This document shows, one piece after another, positions 49,555-57,273 of a stretch of 64,000 bases of DNA. The position numbers and the translations under genes were made by a program. Positions within the stretch are counted from its first letter, which is position 1. Every line of letters starts with the position of its first letter. Source of the DNA: Ostreiculturibacter nitratireducens (GTDB taxonomy: Bacteria > Pseudomonadota > Alphaproteobacteria > Rhodobacterales > Rhodobacteraceae); contig NZ_JAVQHL010000004.1 in assembly GCF_032670585.1 (NCBI RefSeq), positions 62,001 through 126,000 of the forward strand, given 5' to 3'. The notes under the pieces were generated by a model, which was not told the DNA's origin, did not search any database, and saw only the letters and a program-made list of their open reading frames with translations.

Positions 49555-50115
49555 ATGTCGGCACTGAAGATCAAGAAGGGCGCGTCCAGCCATTCGGCCT
49601 ACGACCTGCGCGACCCCCACGCGCAGCCGATCGAGACCCATACGCTCGCCGTGCTCGTCGACAACGAGGCGGGTGTGCTTGCGCGCGTGATCGGGCTCTT
49701 TTCCGGGCGCGGCTATAACATTGACAGCCTGACCGTGGCAGAGGTGGACCACAAGGGCCACCGGAGCCGCATCACCATCGTCACCACCGGGACGCCTTTC
49801 GTGATCGAGCAGATCAAGGCGCAGCTCGGCCGGATGGTGCCGGTGCATGACGTGCACGACCTGACTGTCGAAGGCCGCGCGGTGGAGCGCGAGCTTGCGC
49901 TCTTCAAGGTTTCCGGGACCGGAGACAAGCGGGTCGAGGCGCTGCGGCTCGCGGACATCTTCCGGGCGAACGTGGTGGACTCGACGCTGGAAAGCTTCGT
50001 GTTCGAGATCACCGGGACTTCGGAGAAGATCGATGCCTTCGCGGAACTGATGCGCCCCCTGGGGCTCTGCGACGTCGCGAGGACGGGCGTCGCGGCACTG
50101 GCCCGCGGGGCCTGA
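49555..50115 (+). CDS. ilvH: Acetolactate synthase, small (regulatory) subunit
   Basis: A 186-residue regulatory partner of IlvI that confers valine feedback. The N-terminal ACT domain begins THTLAVLVDNEAGVLARVIGLFSGRGYNIDSLTVAEV (about 25-60) and is followed by the second ACT-like half. The ATG at 49555 has AAGGTGA five bases upstream; GTG 49546 overlaps that site and is rejected. Cotranscribed with ilvI. Confidence 0.95.
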   Translation: MSALKIKKGASSHSAYDLRDPHAQPIETHTLAVLVDNEAGVLARVIGLFSGRGYNIDSLTVAEVDHKGHRSRITIVTTGTPFVIEQIKAQLGRMVPVHDVHDLTVEGRAVERELALFKVSGTGDKRVEALRLADIFRANVVDSTLESFVFEITGTSEKIDAFAELMRPLGLCDVARTGVAALARGA

Positions 50116-50126
50116 GGCGAAGACAC

Positions 50127-50154
50127 GAAGGGCCCCGGAATTCCGGGGCCCTTC
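50127..50154. terminator. Shared terminator for ilvH and the first EF-hand gene
   Basis: A perfect 28-base palindrome centred on GAATTC (arms GAAGGGCCCCGG and CCGGGGCCCTTC). It lies 11 bases after the ilvH stop (plus) and 21 bases after the EF-hand gene stop at 50176 (minus); TTCC follows on plus. It can act on both convergent transcripts. Confidence 0.75.
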
Positions 50155-50175
50155 TTCCTCGCGGGTCTGTCCCCG

Positions 50176-50412
50176 TCAGCCGGGAAGCGTGCCGGCCTCG
50201 ACTGCGGCCTGCAATTCGTCGGCGTCCACTGAACCGTCCGCGTTCGCGTCGATGGCCGCGAAGGTCTCTTCCGTCAGGTCCGGATAGGCCGCCAGCATCT
50301 CCTCCATCGAGTAGACGCCATCGCCATCAGCGTCGGCGACCATGGTCTGGGCCTGCGCCTGGGCTGCGGCAATGGCCACGACGGCGCCAAGGGTCAGAGC
50401 GAACTCCTTCAT
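50176..50412 (-). CDS. Secreted EF-hand protein 1
   Basis: A 78-residue protein with signal peptide MKEFALTLGAVVAIAAAQAQA and two EF-hand loops: DADGDGVYSMEE (29-40 region) and DANADGSVDADE. Both keep the 1-3-5-12 calcium ligands (Asp, Asp/Asn, Asp, Glu) and Gly6. Predicted periplasmic calcium binding. About 80% identical by eye to EF-hand protein 2. GGGAG lies six bases before the ATG. No enzymatic domain; binding partner unknown. Confidence 0.82.
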   Translation of the reverse strand: MKEFALTLGAVVAIAAAQAQAQTMVADADGDGVYSMEEMLAAYPDLTEETFAAIDANADGSVDADELQAAVEAGTLPG

Positions 50413-50453
50413 TTCATGCTCCCTTCTTGTCGGGCTCTTCCGCCCGGGGATAC

Positions 50454-50469
50454 GTGGCAGGAACGCCAC
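50454..50469. repeat. Inverted repeat upstream of EF-hand gene 1
   Basis: GTGGC (50454-50458) and GCCAC (50465-50469) six bases apart, 42 bases before the start codon. The same arms and spacing occur ahead of EF-hand gene 2. Confidence 0.55.
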
Positions 50470-50621
50470 GAGAGGGAGACTGGGAGCATTCCGCCTCAAC
50501 CACAACGGGAGCCGATCCAGCGTGGGTGAAAACCGCGGAGGCCCGCCGAGGGCTCGGCGGCGGACAGCCCAAGGATCGGCGGCGGTCTGCCGGTCGTGGC
50601 CTGGGAGAGCGGCACGAATAC

Positions 50622-50648
50622 AAAAAGGGCCCCGGAAACCCGGGGCCC
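50622..50648 (-). terminator. Intrinsic terminator of EF-hand gene 2
   Basis: GGGCCCCGG (50627-50635) pairs with CCGGGGCCC (50640-50648) around AAAC. On the minus strand the stem is followed by TTTTT (plus AAAAA at 50622-50626). It begins 27 bases beyond the gene stop. Confidence 0.85.
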
Positions 50649-50674
50649 CTCGCCGAAGCGGGATCGTTGGCTTG

Positions 50675-50911
50675 TCAGCCGGCGATCGTGCCAGCCTCGA
50701 CGGCGGCCTGCAGCTCGTCGGCGTCCACGGAACCGTCCGCGTTCGCGTCGATGGCGGCGAAGGTCTCTTCCGTGAGGTCCGGATAAGCGGCCACCAGCTC
50801 TTCCATCGAGTAGACGCCGTTGCCGTCCGTATCGGTGACGACGGTTTCGGCATTGGCCTGAGCCGCGGCGACGGCCAGGATGGCGCCGAGGGTCAGAACG
50901 AGCTTCTTCAT
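50675..50911 (-). CDS. Secreted EF-hand protein 2
   Basis: A 78-residue paralogue of EF-hand protein 1. Signal peptide MKKLVLTLGAILAVAAAQANA, then loops DTDGNGVYSMEE and DANADGSVDADE; the stretch EETFAAIDANADGSVDADEL is shared with protein 1 exactly. All calcium ligands are kept. Its ATG lies behind a copy of the GTGGC/GCCAC repeat, and it has its own terminator downstream. Confidence 0.82.
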   Translation of the reverse strand: MKKLVLTLGAILAVAAAQANAETVVTDTDGNGVYSMEELVAAYPDLTEETFAAIDANADGSVDADELQAAVEAGTIAG

Positions 50912-50955
50912 TTGCACATACTCCGTATGCATTGGGCATTTTCGCCCTTGATTCA

Positions 50956-50971
50956 GTGGCATAAGCGCCAC
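50956..50971. repeat. Inverted repeat upstream of EF-hand gene 2
   Basis: GTGGC (50956-50960) and GCCAC (50967-50971), spacer six bases, 45 bases before the start codon. Same arms and placement as the repeat at 50454. Confidence 0.55.
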
Positions 50972-51071
50972 CGGTCGGGTATGTGCTACGCCGTTGCGGC
51001 GACCGCAAGGCCCCATTTTCTGCACGTGCGAAACGGCCTTCCGAGATCGGCAAAACTCCGCCGAGGACATG

Positions 51072-51099
51072 AAAACGGCCCCGGTTTGCCCCCGGGGCC
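51072..51099 (-). terminator. Intrinsic terminator of EF-hand gene 3
   Basis: GGCCCCGG (51077-51084) pairs with CCGGGGCC (51092-51099); on the minus strand the stem is followed by GTTTTC. It lies 31 bases after the gene stop at 51130. Confidence 0.75.
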
Positions 51100-51129
51100 T
51101 TCCCGCTGCCGTCGAAGGCAGATCGTCGA

Positions 51130-51366
51130 TCAGGCCTCGATCAGGCCCTGCTCGCGCGCAGCCTGGAGTTCGTCCGCGTCGATGGAACCCGACCCGTCCA
51201 CGTCCATCGTGGTGAAGGTTTCCTCGGTGAGATCCGGGTAGGCCGCGACGAGTTCCTCCATGGAGTAGACGCTATCGCCATCGGTGTCTTCCACCATCGT
51301 CTGGGCCGAGGCAGCGCCGGCCCCAAGTGCGCACAGGGCGGCAAAGGCAAGGATTCTGGTTTTCAT
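51130..51366 (-). CDS. Secreted EF-hand protein 3
   Basis: A 78-residue paralogue, more divergent than the other two. Signal peptide MKTRILAFAALCALGAGAASA, then loops DTDGDSVYSMEE (with Ser in place of Gly at position 6) and DVDGSGSIDADE. The middle VYSMEELVAAYPDLTEETF is shared with protein 2. It stands alone with its own terminator and has a tandem direct repeat upstream. Confidence 0.82.
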   Translation of the reverse strand: MKTRILAFAALCALGAGAASAQTMVEDTDGDSVYSMEELVAAYPDLTEETFTTMDVDGSGSIDADELQAAREQGLIEA

Positions 51367-51443
51367 CTGTCTTCTCCTCTTGCGCGGGGCAGATCCGCGC
51401 CATGAAGGCTTTCGCCCTTGAAGAAACGCGTATCGGGAGCCGC

Positions 51444-51506
51444 CCTGTTATTCAATATCAGCGCTCAGTCCGGCGCGGAACTTGCCTGTTATCCGATATC
51501 AACGCT
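51444..51506. repeat. Tandem direct repeat upstream of EF-hand gene 3
   Basis: Two 22-base units at 51444-51465 and 51485-51506 match at 19 of 22 bases. They are 41 bases apart start to start, close to four DNA helical turns, and 78-140 bases before the gene 3 start. The core GTTAT..(A/G)ATATCA..GCT has AT-rich centre. Likely sites for one regulator. Confidence 0.6.
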
Positions 51507-51547
51507 CCTTCCGAACCATAACCCATTGTGGTTCCGAAAGAAAATAA

Positions 51548-51566
51548 GGGGGGCCCGAGGCCCCCC
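51548..51566 (-). terminator. Intrinsic terminator of nrdJ
   Basis: GGGGGGCC (51548-51555) pairs with GGCCCCCC (51559-51566), loop CGA. On the minus strand it is followed by TTATTTTC. It lies about 125 bases beyond the nrdJ stop and ahead of the EF-hand gene 3 upstream region. Confidence 0.8.
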
Positions 51567-51690
51567 AAGTTTCGTTGTCCAGGCTCATCATTCATACCGC
51601 CCGGTTTCTGCCTGCGGCCTGAACAACGTCGGGGGCGAGCGCACCCGCCCCGGAACCCTCCCCCCGCCTGCGCCGGCGGGCGGCTGGATT

Positions 51691-54600
51691 TCAGCTACAC
51701 CCGGAGGTCGCCCCGCAGGTGTTGCACTTCATGCAGGTGCCGTTGCGCACCAGCGTGTAGTTCCCGCACTCGCCGCAGGGGTCACCCTCGTAGCCCTGCA
51801 TCTTGGCCTTGGCGCGGGCATCGAGGCTGACCGTGCCGCTGGCGAGGGCAGTGCTGCTGCCGGCGGCCACCGACGGCACGGCTTCCGGAACCAGCGTCGA
51901 GAGCGTCGCGACCGGGTCGGCGGCACCGGACAGCGCCGTCGCTCCCATGCCGCCCTGCAGCACCACGAGTTCCTGCGGCAGGCGCTTGCGGAGGTAGCCG
52001 GTCGAGGAAATCTGCTTCAGAACCTCGAGCGACTTCGACGCGGCACTTTCCGAAGGCTCCGCGATGTTGCGCTTGCCCTCGCCCACGCCGCCGCCGAGAT
52101 CGTCGAAGGCCGCGCCCTGGGGCTTCACATGCGCAAGGTCGGTGCGGTCGAGATAGCTGACCGCCAGTTCGCGGAAGATGTAATCCAGGATCGACGTCGC
52201 GTTCTTGATCGAGTCGTTCCCCTGCACCATCCCTGCGGGCTCGAACTTGGTGAAGGTGAAGGCTTCCACGAACTCCTCCAGCGGCACGCCGTACTGGAGG
52301 CCGACGGAGACGGCGATGGCGAAGTTGTTCATCATCGCCCGGAAGCCCGCGCCTTCCTTGTGCATGTCGATGAAGATTTCGCCCAGCGTGCCGTCCTTGT
52401 ATTCGCCGGTCCGCAGGTAGACCTTGTGACCGCCGACGATCGCCTTCTGGGTATAGCCCTTGCGGCGCTCCGGAAGCTTCTCGCGGTGCGAGCGGACGAT
52501 CTCCTTGACCACGACCTTCTCGACGATCTTTTCGGCGAGCGTCACGGCCTTTTCCTGGGCCGAACCCGAGGCGAGGATTTCCTCCGCCTCCTCGTCGTCC
52601 TCGACGAGGGCCGCGGCCAGAGGCTGCGACAGCTTCGAACCGTCGCGGTAGAGCGCGTTGGCCTTGATGCCGAGCGACCACGACAGTTCGTAGGCGCTGA
52701 GGCAATCCTCGATCGAGGCCGAGTTCGGCATGTTGATCGTCTTGGAAATGGCGCCGGAGATGAAGCTCTGCGCCGCCGCCATCATGCGGATGTGGCTGTC
52801 AACCGAAAGGAACCGCTTGCCCTTTTTGCCGCAGGGGTTGGCGCAGTCGAAGACCTCGTAGTGCTCGGGCTTCAGGTGCGGGGCCCCTTCGAGGGTCATC
52901 GTGCCGCAGACATGGTCGTTGGCGGCGTCGATCTGTGCACGGGTGAAGCCGAGGTGACGGAGGAGGTCGAAGCCCGGGTCCATCAGCTTCTCGGCCGGGA
53001 TGCCGAGGGTCTTCTTGCAGAACTCGTCTCCAAGCGTCCACTGGTTGAACACGAAGCGGATGTCGAAGGCAGAAGGCAGCGCCTTTTCGATCTTGTCGAT
53101 CTCGGCCTGGCCGAAGCCGTGGCCGATCAGCGCCGTGTGGTTGATGCCTTGAGCGTTGCCCAGCGTGCCGTGACCGACAGCATAAGCGATGATCTCCTCG
53201 ATCTCGGCGCCGCTGTAGCCGAGCGTCTCGAGCGCGGCCGGGACAGAGCGGTTGATGATCTTGAAGTAGCCGCCGCCCGCGAGCTTCTTGAACTTCACCA
53301 GCGCGAAGTCGGGCTCGATGCCGGTCGTGTCGCAATCCATGACGAGGCCGATCGTGCCCGTGGGGGCGATGACGGTCGACTGCGCGTTCCGGAAGCCATT
53401 CTTCTCACCGAGCTCGAGCGCCTCGTCCCAGGCTGATTTCGCCAGGGCGACAAGGGACTGGTCGGGGCAGTTGGCATGGTCGAGCGCCACGGGGTTGACC
53501 GCTAGCCCCTCGTAGCCATCCGTCTTTCCGTAAGCGGCGCGGCGGTGGTTGCGGATGACGCGCAGCATGTGGTCGCGGTTCCGCTCGAAGCCCGAGAAGG
53601 GACCAAGCTCGCCCGCGATCTCGGCCGAGGTCGCGTAGGAGACACCGGTCATAACGGCGGTCAGCGCACCGCAAAGCGCCCTGCCCTCCGGGCTGTCATA
53701 GCCGAGGCCCATGTTCATCAGCAGCCCGCCGATATTGGCGTAGCCGAGGCCAAGGGTCCGGAAGTCGTAGGAAAGCTGCGCGATCTCCTTCGACGGGAAC
53801 TGCGCCATCATCACGCTGATTTCCAGCGTCAGCGTCCAGATCCGCGTGGCGTGCACATAGCCTTCGGCGTCGAACTTGCCGTTCTTGTAGAAGGTCAGCA
53901 GGTTCATCGACGCGAGGTTGCAGGCCGTGTCGTCGAGGAACATGTATTCCGAGCAGGGGTTGGAGCCCCGGATCGGGCCGTCGGTCGGGCAGGTGTGCCA
54001 GGAGTTGACGGTGTCGTGGAACTGGATGCCCGGGTCAGCGCAGGCCCAGGCGGCGTGGCCGATCTGGTCCCAGAGCTCGCGTGCCTTGACGGTCTTCGCG
54101 ACCTTGCCGTCGGTGCGGCGGATCAGCTCCCAGTCGGCGTCGTCGCGAACGGCCTTGAGGAACGCATCCGTGACCCGGACCGAGTTGTTGGAGTTCTGGC
54201 CCGAAACGGTGATGTAGGCTTCACTGTCCCAATCGGTATCGTAGGTCGGGAATTCGATCGAGGAATAGCCCTGACGCGCGTATTGCAGGACGCGGTTGAT
54301 GTAGGTTTCCGGGATCGAGAGCTTCTTGGCGGCCTTGATCGCCACCTTCAGGCTGTCGTTCTTCGCCGGGTCCGTCGCGTCCTCCTCGGCGCCGTCCCAG
54401 GCGCGGATCGCCGCGAAGATCTCGTTCAGGCCCTTTTCATGGGCCTTGGAGCCGGCGACGAGAGAGGCAACCTTCTGTTCCTCGATGACCTTCCAGTTGA
54501 TGAAGTCCTCGATATCGGGGTGATCCATGTCGCAGATCACCATCTTGGCCGCGCGGCGCGTGGTGCCGCCCGACTTGATCGCACCGGCCGCGCGGTCGCC

Positions 54601-55380
54601 GATCTTGAGGAAGCCCATGAGGCCCGACGACTTGCCGCCGCCCGAGAGCGCCTCGCCCTCGCCGCGGAGCGAGGAGAAGTTCGTGCCAGTGCCCGAGCCG
54701 TACTTGAACAGGCGTGCCTCGCGGACCCAGAGGTCCATGATCCCGCCCTCGTTCACGAGGTCGTCCGACACGGACTGGATGAAGCACGCATGCGGCTGCG
54801 GGTGCTCATAGGCCGAATCGGACTTCGTGAGCTTGCCGGTCTTGTAGTCGACGTAGAAATGGCCCTGCGAGGGACCATCGATCCCGTAGGCCCAGTGCAG
54901 GCCCGTGTTGAACCACTGCGGCGAGTTCGGCGCGCCCATCTGGCGGGCAAGCATGTAGCGCATTTCGTCGTAATAGGCGCTGGCGTCTTCCTCGGTGGAG
55001 AAATAGCCGCCCTTCCAGCCCCAGTAGGCCCAGGCGCCCGCGAGGCGGTCGAAGACCTGCTTCGCCGAGCTCTCGCCCATCGAACGCTTGTCGGCGGGAA
55101 GCTTCGCAAGCGCGTCTTCGTCAGCGACCGAACGCCAGAGGAATTCCGGCACGCCCTTCTCGCGCACTTTCTTCAGCCGCGCGGGCACGCCGGCCTTGCG
55201 GAAGTATTTCTGGGCAATGACGTCCGAGGCGACCTGGCTCCAGCCCTTCGGAACTTCCACCGCGTCATTGCGGAAAACGATCTTGCCGTCGGGATTGCGG
55301 ATTTCCGAAACGGTCGTGGTGAATTCGATATCCGAATAGGCGTTCTGCCCGGCGGCGGTAAATTTGCGTTCGATTTTCAT
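51691..55380 (-). CDS. nrdJ: Vitamin B12-dependent ribonucleotide reductase (class II)
   Basis: Reduces ribonucleotides using adenosylcobalamin, so DNA synthesis does not depend on oxygen. A 1229-residue NrdJ. An N-terminal cone-like region is followed by the catalytic barrel with GSNPCSEYMFLDDTACNLASMNL (Asn-x-Cys-x-Glu thiyl site) and APTGTIGLVMDCDTTGIEPDFA; the C-terminus has Cys pairs CGECGNY and CMKCNTCGATSGCS, for zinc or re-reduction. The ATG at 55380 opens MKIERKFTAAGQNAYSDIEF. Upstream 73 codons of open frame are not supported. An NrdR-like box lies 183 bases upstream. Confidence 0.96.
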   Translation of the reverse strand: MKIERKFTAAGQNAYSDIEFTTTVSEIRNPDGKIVFRNDAVEVPKGWSQVASDVIAQKYFRKAGVPARLKKVREKGVPEFLWRSVADEDALAKLPADKRSMGESSAKQVFDRLAGAWAYWGWKGGYFSTEEDASAYYDEMRYMLARQMGAPNSPQWFNTGLHWAYGIDGPSQGHFYVDYKTGKLTKSDSAYEHPQPHACFIQSVSDDLVNEGGIMDLWVREARLFKYGSGTGTNFSSLRGEGEALSGGGKSSGLMGFLKIGDRAAGAIKSGGTTRRAAKMVICDMDHPDIEDFINWKVIEEQKVASLVAGSKAHEKGLNEIFAAIRAWDGAEEDATDPAKNDSLKVAIKAAKKLSIPETYINRVLQYARQGYSSIEFPTYDTDWDSEAYITVSGQNSNNSVRVTDAFLKAVRDDADWELIRRTDGKVAKTVKARELWDQIGHAAWACADPGIQFHDTVNSWHTCPTDGPIRGSNPCSEYMFLDDTACNLASMNLLTFYKNGKFDAEGYVHATRIWTLTLEISVMMAQFPSKEIAQLSYDFRTLGLGYANIGGLLMNMGLGYDSPEGRALCGALTAVMTGVSYATSAEIAGELGPFSGFERNRDHMLRVIRNHRRAAYGKTDGYEGLAVNPVALDHANCPDQSLVALAKSAWDEALELGEKNGFRNAQSTVIAPTGTIGLVMDCDTTGIEPDFALVKFKKLAGGGYFKIINRSVPAALETLGYSGAEIEEIIAYAVGHGTLGNAQGINHTALIGHGFGQAEIDKIEKALPSAFDIRFVFNQWTLGDEFCKKTLGIPAEKLMDPGFDLLRHLGFTRAQIDAANDHVCGTMTLEGAPHLKPEHYEVFDCANPCGKKGKRFLSVDSHIRMMAAAQSFISGAISKTINMPNSASIEDCLSAYELSWSLGIKANALYRDGSKLSQPLAAALVEDDEEAEEILASGSAQEKAVTLAEKIVEKVVVKEIVRSHREKLPERRKGYTQKAIVGGHKVYLRTGEYKDGTLGEIFIDMHKEGAGFRAMMNNFAIAVSVGLQYGVPLEEFVEAFTFTKFEPAGMVQGNDSIKNATSILDYIFRELAVSYLDRTDLAHVKPQGAAFDDLGGGVGEGKRNIAEPSESAASKSLEVLKQISSTGYLRKRLPQELVVLQGGMGATALSGAADPVATLSTLVPEAVPSVAAGSSTALASGTVSLDARAKAKMQGYEGDPCGECGNYTLVRNGTCMKCNTCGATSGCS

Positions 55381-56034
55381 TTCTGCCCCGTCTGTCGCTT
55401 CCCTGCGGCCGGGGGTTGTTGAACTCACCCCTTCACCGCTCTTGGCGCCGGTCCTTTGAAACAGGAAAGACAAGTCACCCCACCGCTGCCCGCCTTCGGG
55501 CAGCGCCGTGGTCACGCACTGTGGCGGACCCTGGTCTGCGGTTATTCTTGCCCTCCCGGTCGCCACTATATCTGGTGGCTTCCTGACCGGCTCGCACAAA
55601 CTGACGTAGGATCAGCACCTGGGTCAACAGTAAATTTTGCCCGCCACAACGGATAATTCTGTTGACCTCGAAGCGCGGCCCGACCCCACGCCCGAACTCC
55701 ATGATTCATTCACAGGCCGAGGCCCCGCGAAGGCCCGGCGGATTTTCCCAGCAAGAAAAGGGTCTTGCCGCGGGCTATTCAGACAATGCCTGAATTTCGT
55801 CCACAGATGGCCAGGGAAGACCGGGACGGACCGGCCGGACACGGCTGAAGCGCGACGGTTTCAGGCTAGAAGATTCGATGGTGCGCGACGATTGCGCTCT
55901 CGGGGAAGTCTCGGCGCCAACCGATCCTGCTTCGAAGGCGACGAAGCCCCCCGTTTCCGGGGAAATCCCGACAGGGCGAGAGCCGGGGACGCACAAGATG
56001 TGGATGCCCGTGCCGCAAAGATGATTCGGAAGGA
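55381..56034. other. Long intergenic region upstream of nrdJ
   Basis: About 650 bases without a gene, between the nrdJ start and tRNA-Pro(TGG). It carries the NrdR-like box at 55563. A TTGACC on the minus strand near 55623 could be a -35 element for nrdJ. The part from 55680 to 56034 shows nothing I can name. Confidence 0.55.
55563..55578. promoter_or_regulatory. NrdR box upstream of nrdJ
   Basis: CCACTATATCTGGTGG closely fits the NrdR consensus ACACWATATATWGTGT, including CAC/GTG flanks and the AT core. A weak partner (GCACAAACTGACGTAG, 55594-55609) lies 31 bases away, the normal spacing of paired NrdR boxes, but matches poorly. nrdR itself is not in the window. Confidence 0.65.
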
Positions 56035-56111
56035 TGGTCGGGGCGGCGAGATTCGAACTCACGACCTACGGTACCCAAAACCGTCGCGCTACCAGGCTGC
56101 GCTACGCCCCG
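56035..56111 (-). tRNA. tRNA-Pro (anticodon TGG)
   Basis: Read on the minus strand: acceptor CGGGGCG pairs with CGCCCCG followed by A and an encoded CCA (56035-56037 on plus). The anticodon stem ACGGT/ACCGT holds loop TTTGGGT with anticodon TGG (plus 56075-56077). T-arm GTGAG TTCGAAT CTCGC. It reads CCA and, with wobble, other proline codons. Confidence 0.95.
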
Positions 56112-56153
56112 ACTGCGACCTCTCTAGCCAATGCGGAAGCGGAAGGGAAGAAC

Positions 56154-56615
56154 TCAGCCGCAGGGCCAGGCCGACAGAGCCTGATCCACCGCAGGGTGTC
56201 GCATCACGGCACCGGGCGCGATGCCGATGCGGGCAGCGAGCCCGCCGTTGATCTCGAGCACGTAGCGGATCGGTCCGCCCGAAGGGATCGGGGTGCGGTC
56301 GAGCGGCCGGGCGTTCTCGTGCACGCGGGTCACGCGCCCGGTTTCGTCGATGAAGATCATGTCGAGCGGGATGAGCGTGTTTTCCATCCAGAAGGCCGCT
56401 TCCTGCGTGCGTTCGTAGACGAAGAGCATTCCAGCAGAGGCCGCGAGCGCTTCGCGGTGCATGAGCCCCTGGGCACGCTCGCCCTCGTCATCGGCGACCT
56501 CGACCGTGAATCGGGCTTGGCCGCCATCCCAGCGGAATTCCACCAGATCATCGCGGCAATCCGCGGACGCAGCAGCCCCGGCCATCGCAAGCCAAAGGAC
56601 TGCGGCCCGGATCAT
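56154..56615 (-). CDS. DUF192 secreted protein
   Basis: A 153-residue protein with an N-terminal signal peptide (MIRAAVLWLAMAGAAASA). The DUF192 core is EVADDEGERAQGLMHREALAASAGMLFVYERTQEAAFWMENTLIPLDMIFID. The family is widespread, often beside cold-shock genes, and its function is not established. It shares one base with the cold-shock gene stop (TGATG). Confidence 0.85.
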   Translation of the reverse strand: MIRAAVLWLAMAGAAASADCRDDLVEFRWDGGQARFTVEVADDEGERAQGLMHREALAASAGMLFVYERTQEAAFWMENTLIPLDMIFIDETGRVTRVHENARPLDRTPIPSGGPIRYVLEINGGLAARIGIAPGAVMRHPAVDQALSAWPCG

Positions 56616-57148
56616 CAGTGACGATCGCGCAAGGCGGTTTCCCAAGACGCCACCTGCGCGGCCATCCGCCCCCGTTTGCCCTCGATAACCCGCAGGCAGA
56701 CCGCCTCGCCGGGTTGCAGGTCGGCAAATCCCGAACGGCGCAGCACCTCGATGTGGATGAAAACGTCCTCGGGGCGCCCGAAGACGTTGCCGAAGCCAAA
56801 GCCTTTTGCCTTGTCGAACCACTTCACGCGCGCCGGTTCCAGGGGAAGCGCCGCGATCTCCTCCGCGTCGCTGTCGCTCAGATCCTCGATCGGAGGGCCG
56901 ACCTCGCTCTCCGGCGGAAGGATTTCATTCACCTCGACGGCCTGGGCACCACGGGCGGTTTGTTGAACCATGACCGTGATACGCGCCCCGTCTGCCACCG
57001 AGCTTTGTCCGAAGTTACGAAGTACGTTCGCGTGCAAAAGGATATCAGGGCCGCCGTCGTCGGCGACTATGAACCCGAAGCCTTTCGCCGGATCAAACCA
57101 CTTAACCCGGCCCACGACCCGGCGCTGGTCCAGCCGATCTTCTGACAT
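56615..57148 (-). CDS. Double cold-shock domain protein
   Basis: A 177-residue protein with two cold-shock domains. The first (about 11-75) has VKWFDPAKGFGFIVAD and DILLHANVL; the second (about 107-172) has VKWFDKAKGFGFGNVF and DVFIHIEVL. Each keeps the RNP1 (KGFGF) and RNP2-like (VFIH / ILLH) segments. They bind single-stranded nucleic acids. A Pro/Glu-rich linker joins them. A tandem arrangement is common in Alphaproteobacteria. Confidence 0.9.
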   Translation of the reverse strand: MSEDRLDQRRVVGRVKWFDPAKGFGFIVADDGGPDILLHANVLRNFGQSSVADGARITVMVQQTARGAQAVEVNEILPPESEVGPPIEDLSDSDAEEIAALPLEPARVKWFDKAKGFGFGNVFGRPEDVFIHIEVLRRSGFADLQPGEAVCLRVIEGKRGRMAAQVASWETALRDRH

Positions 57149-57273
57149 GGCGTCCTTTGTGTTCTGCTCACCTCAATTCATTTGAGTTCTCATGAGCGAC
57201 AGCCGCGTTTCAAGCAAAAATGTCCGGTATTCCGGACTAAATGCGACATTGTGTCTTTCACGATGCGTGAAAT

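Noticed and set aside
51418..53436. 672-codon open frame opposite nrdJ
   Set aside because: Shadow of nrdJ, and it also crosses the nrdJ terminator and the EF-hand gene 3 upstream repeats.
55381..55640. Cobalamin riboswitch ahead of nrdJ
   Set aside because: The minus-strand leader has a GGTCAGGAAGCCACC resembling part of a B12 box, but the other conserved blocks are not found. A covariance-model search (Rfam cobalamin) would decide.
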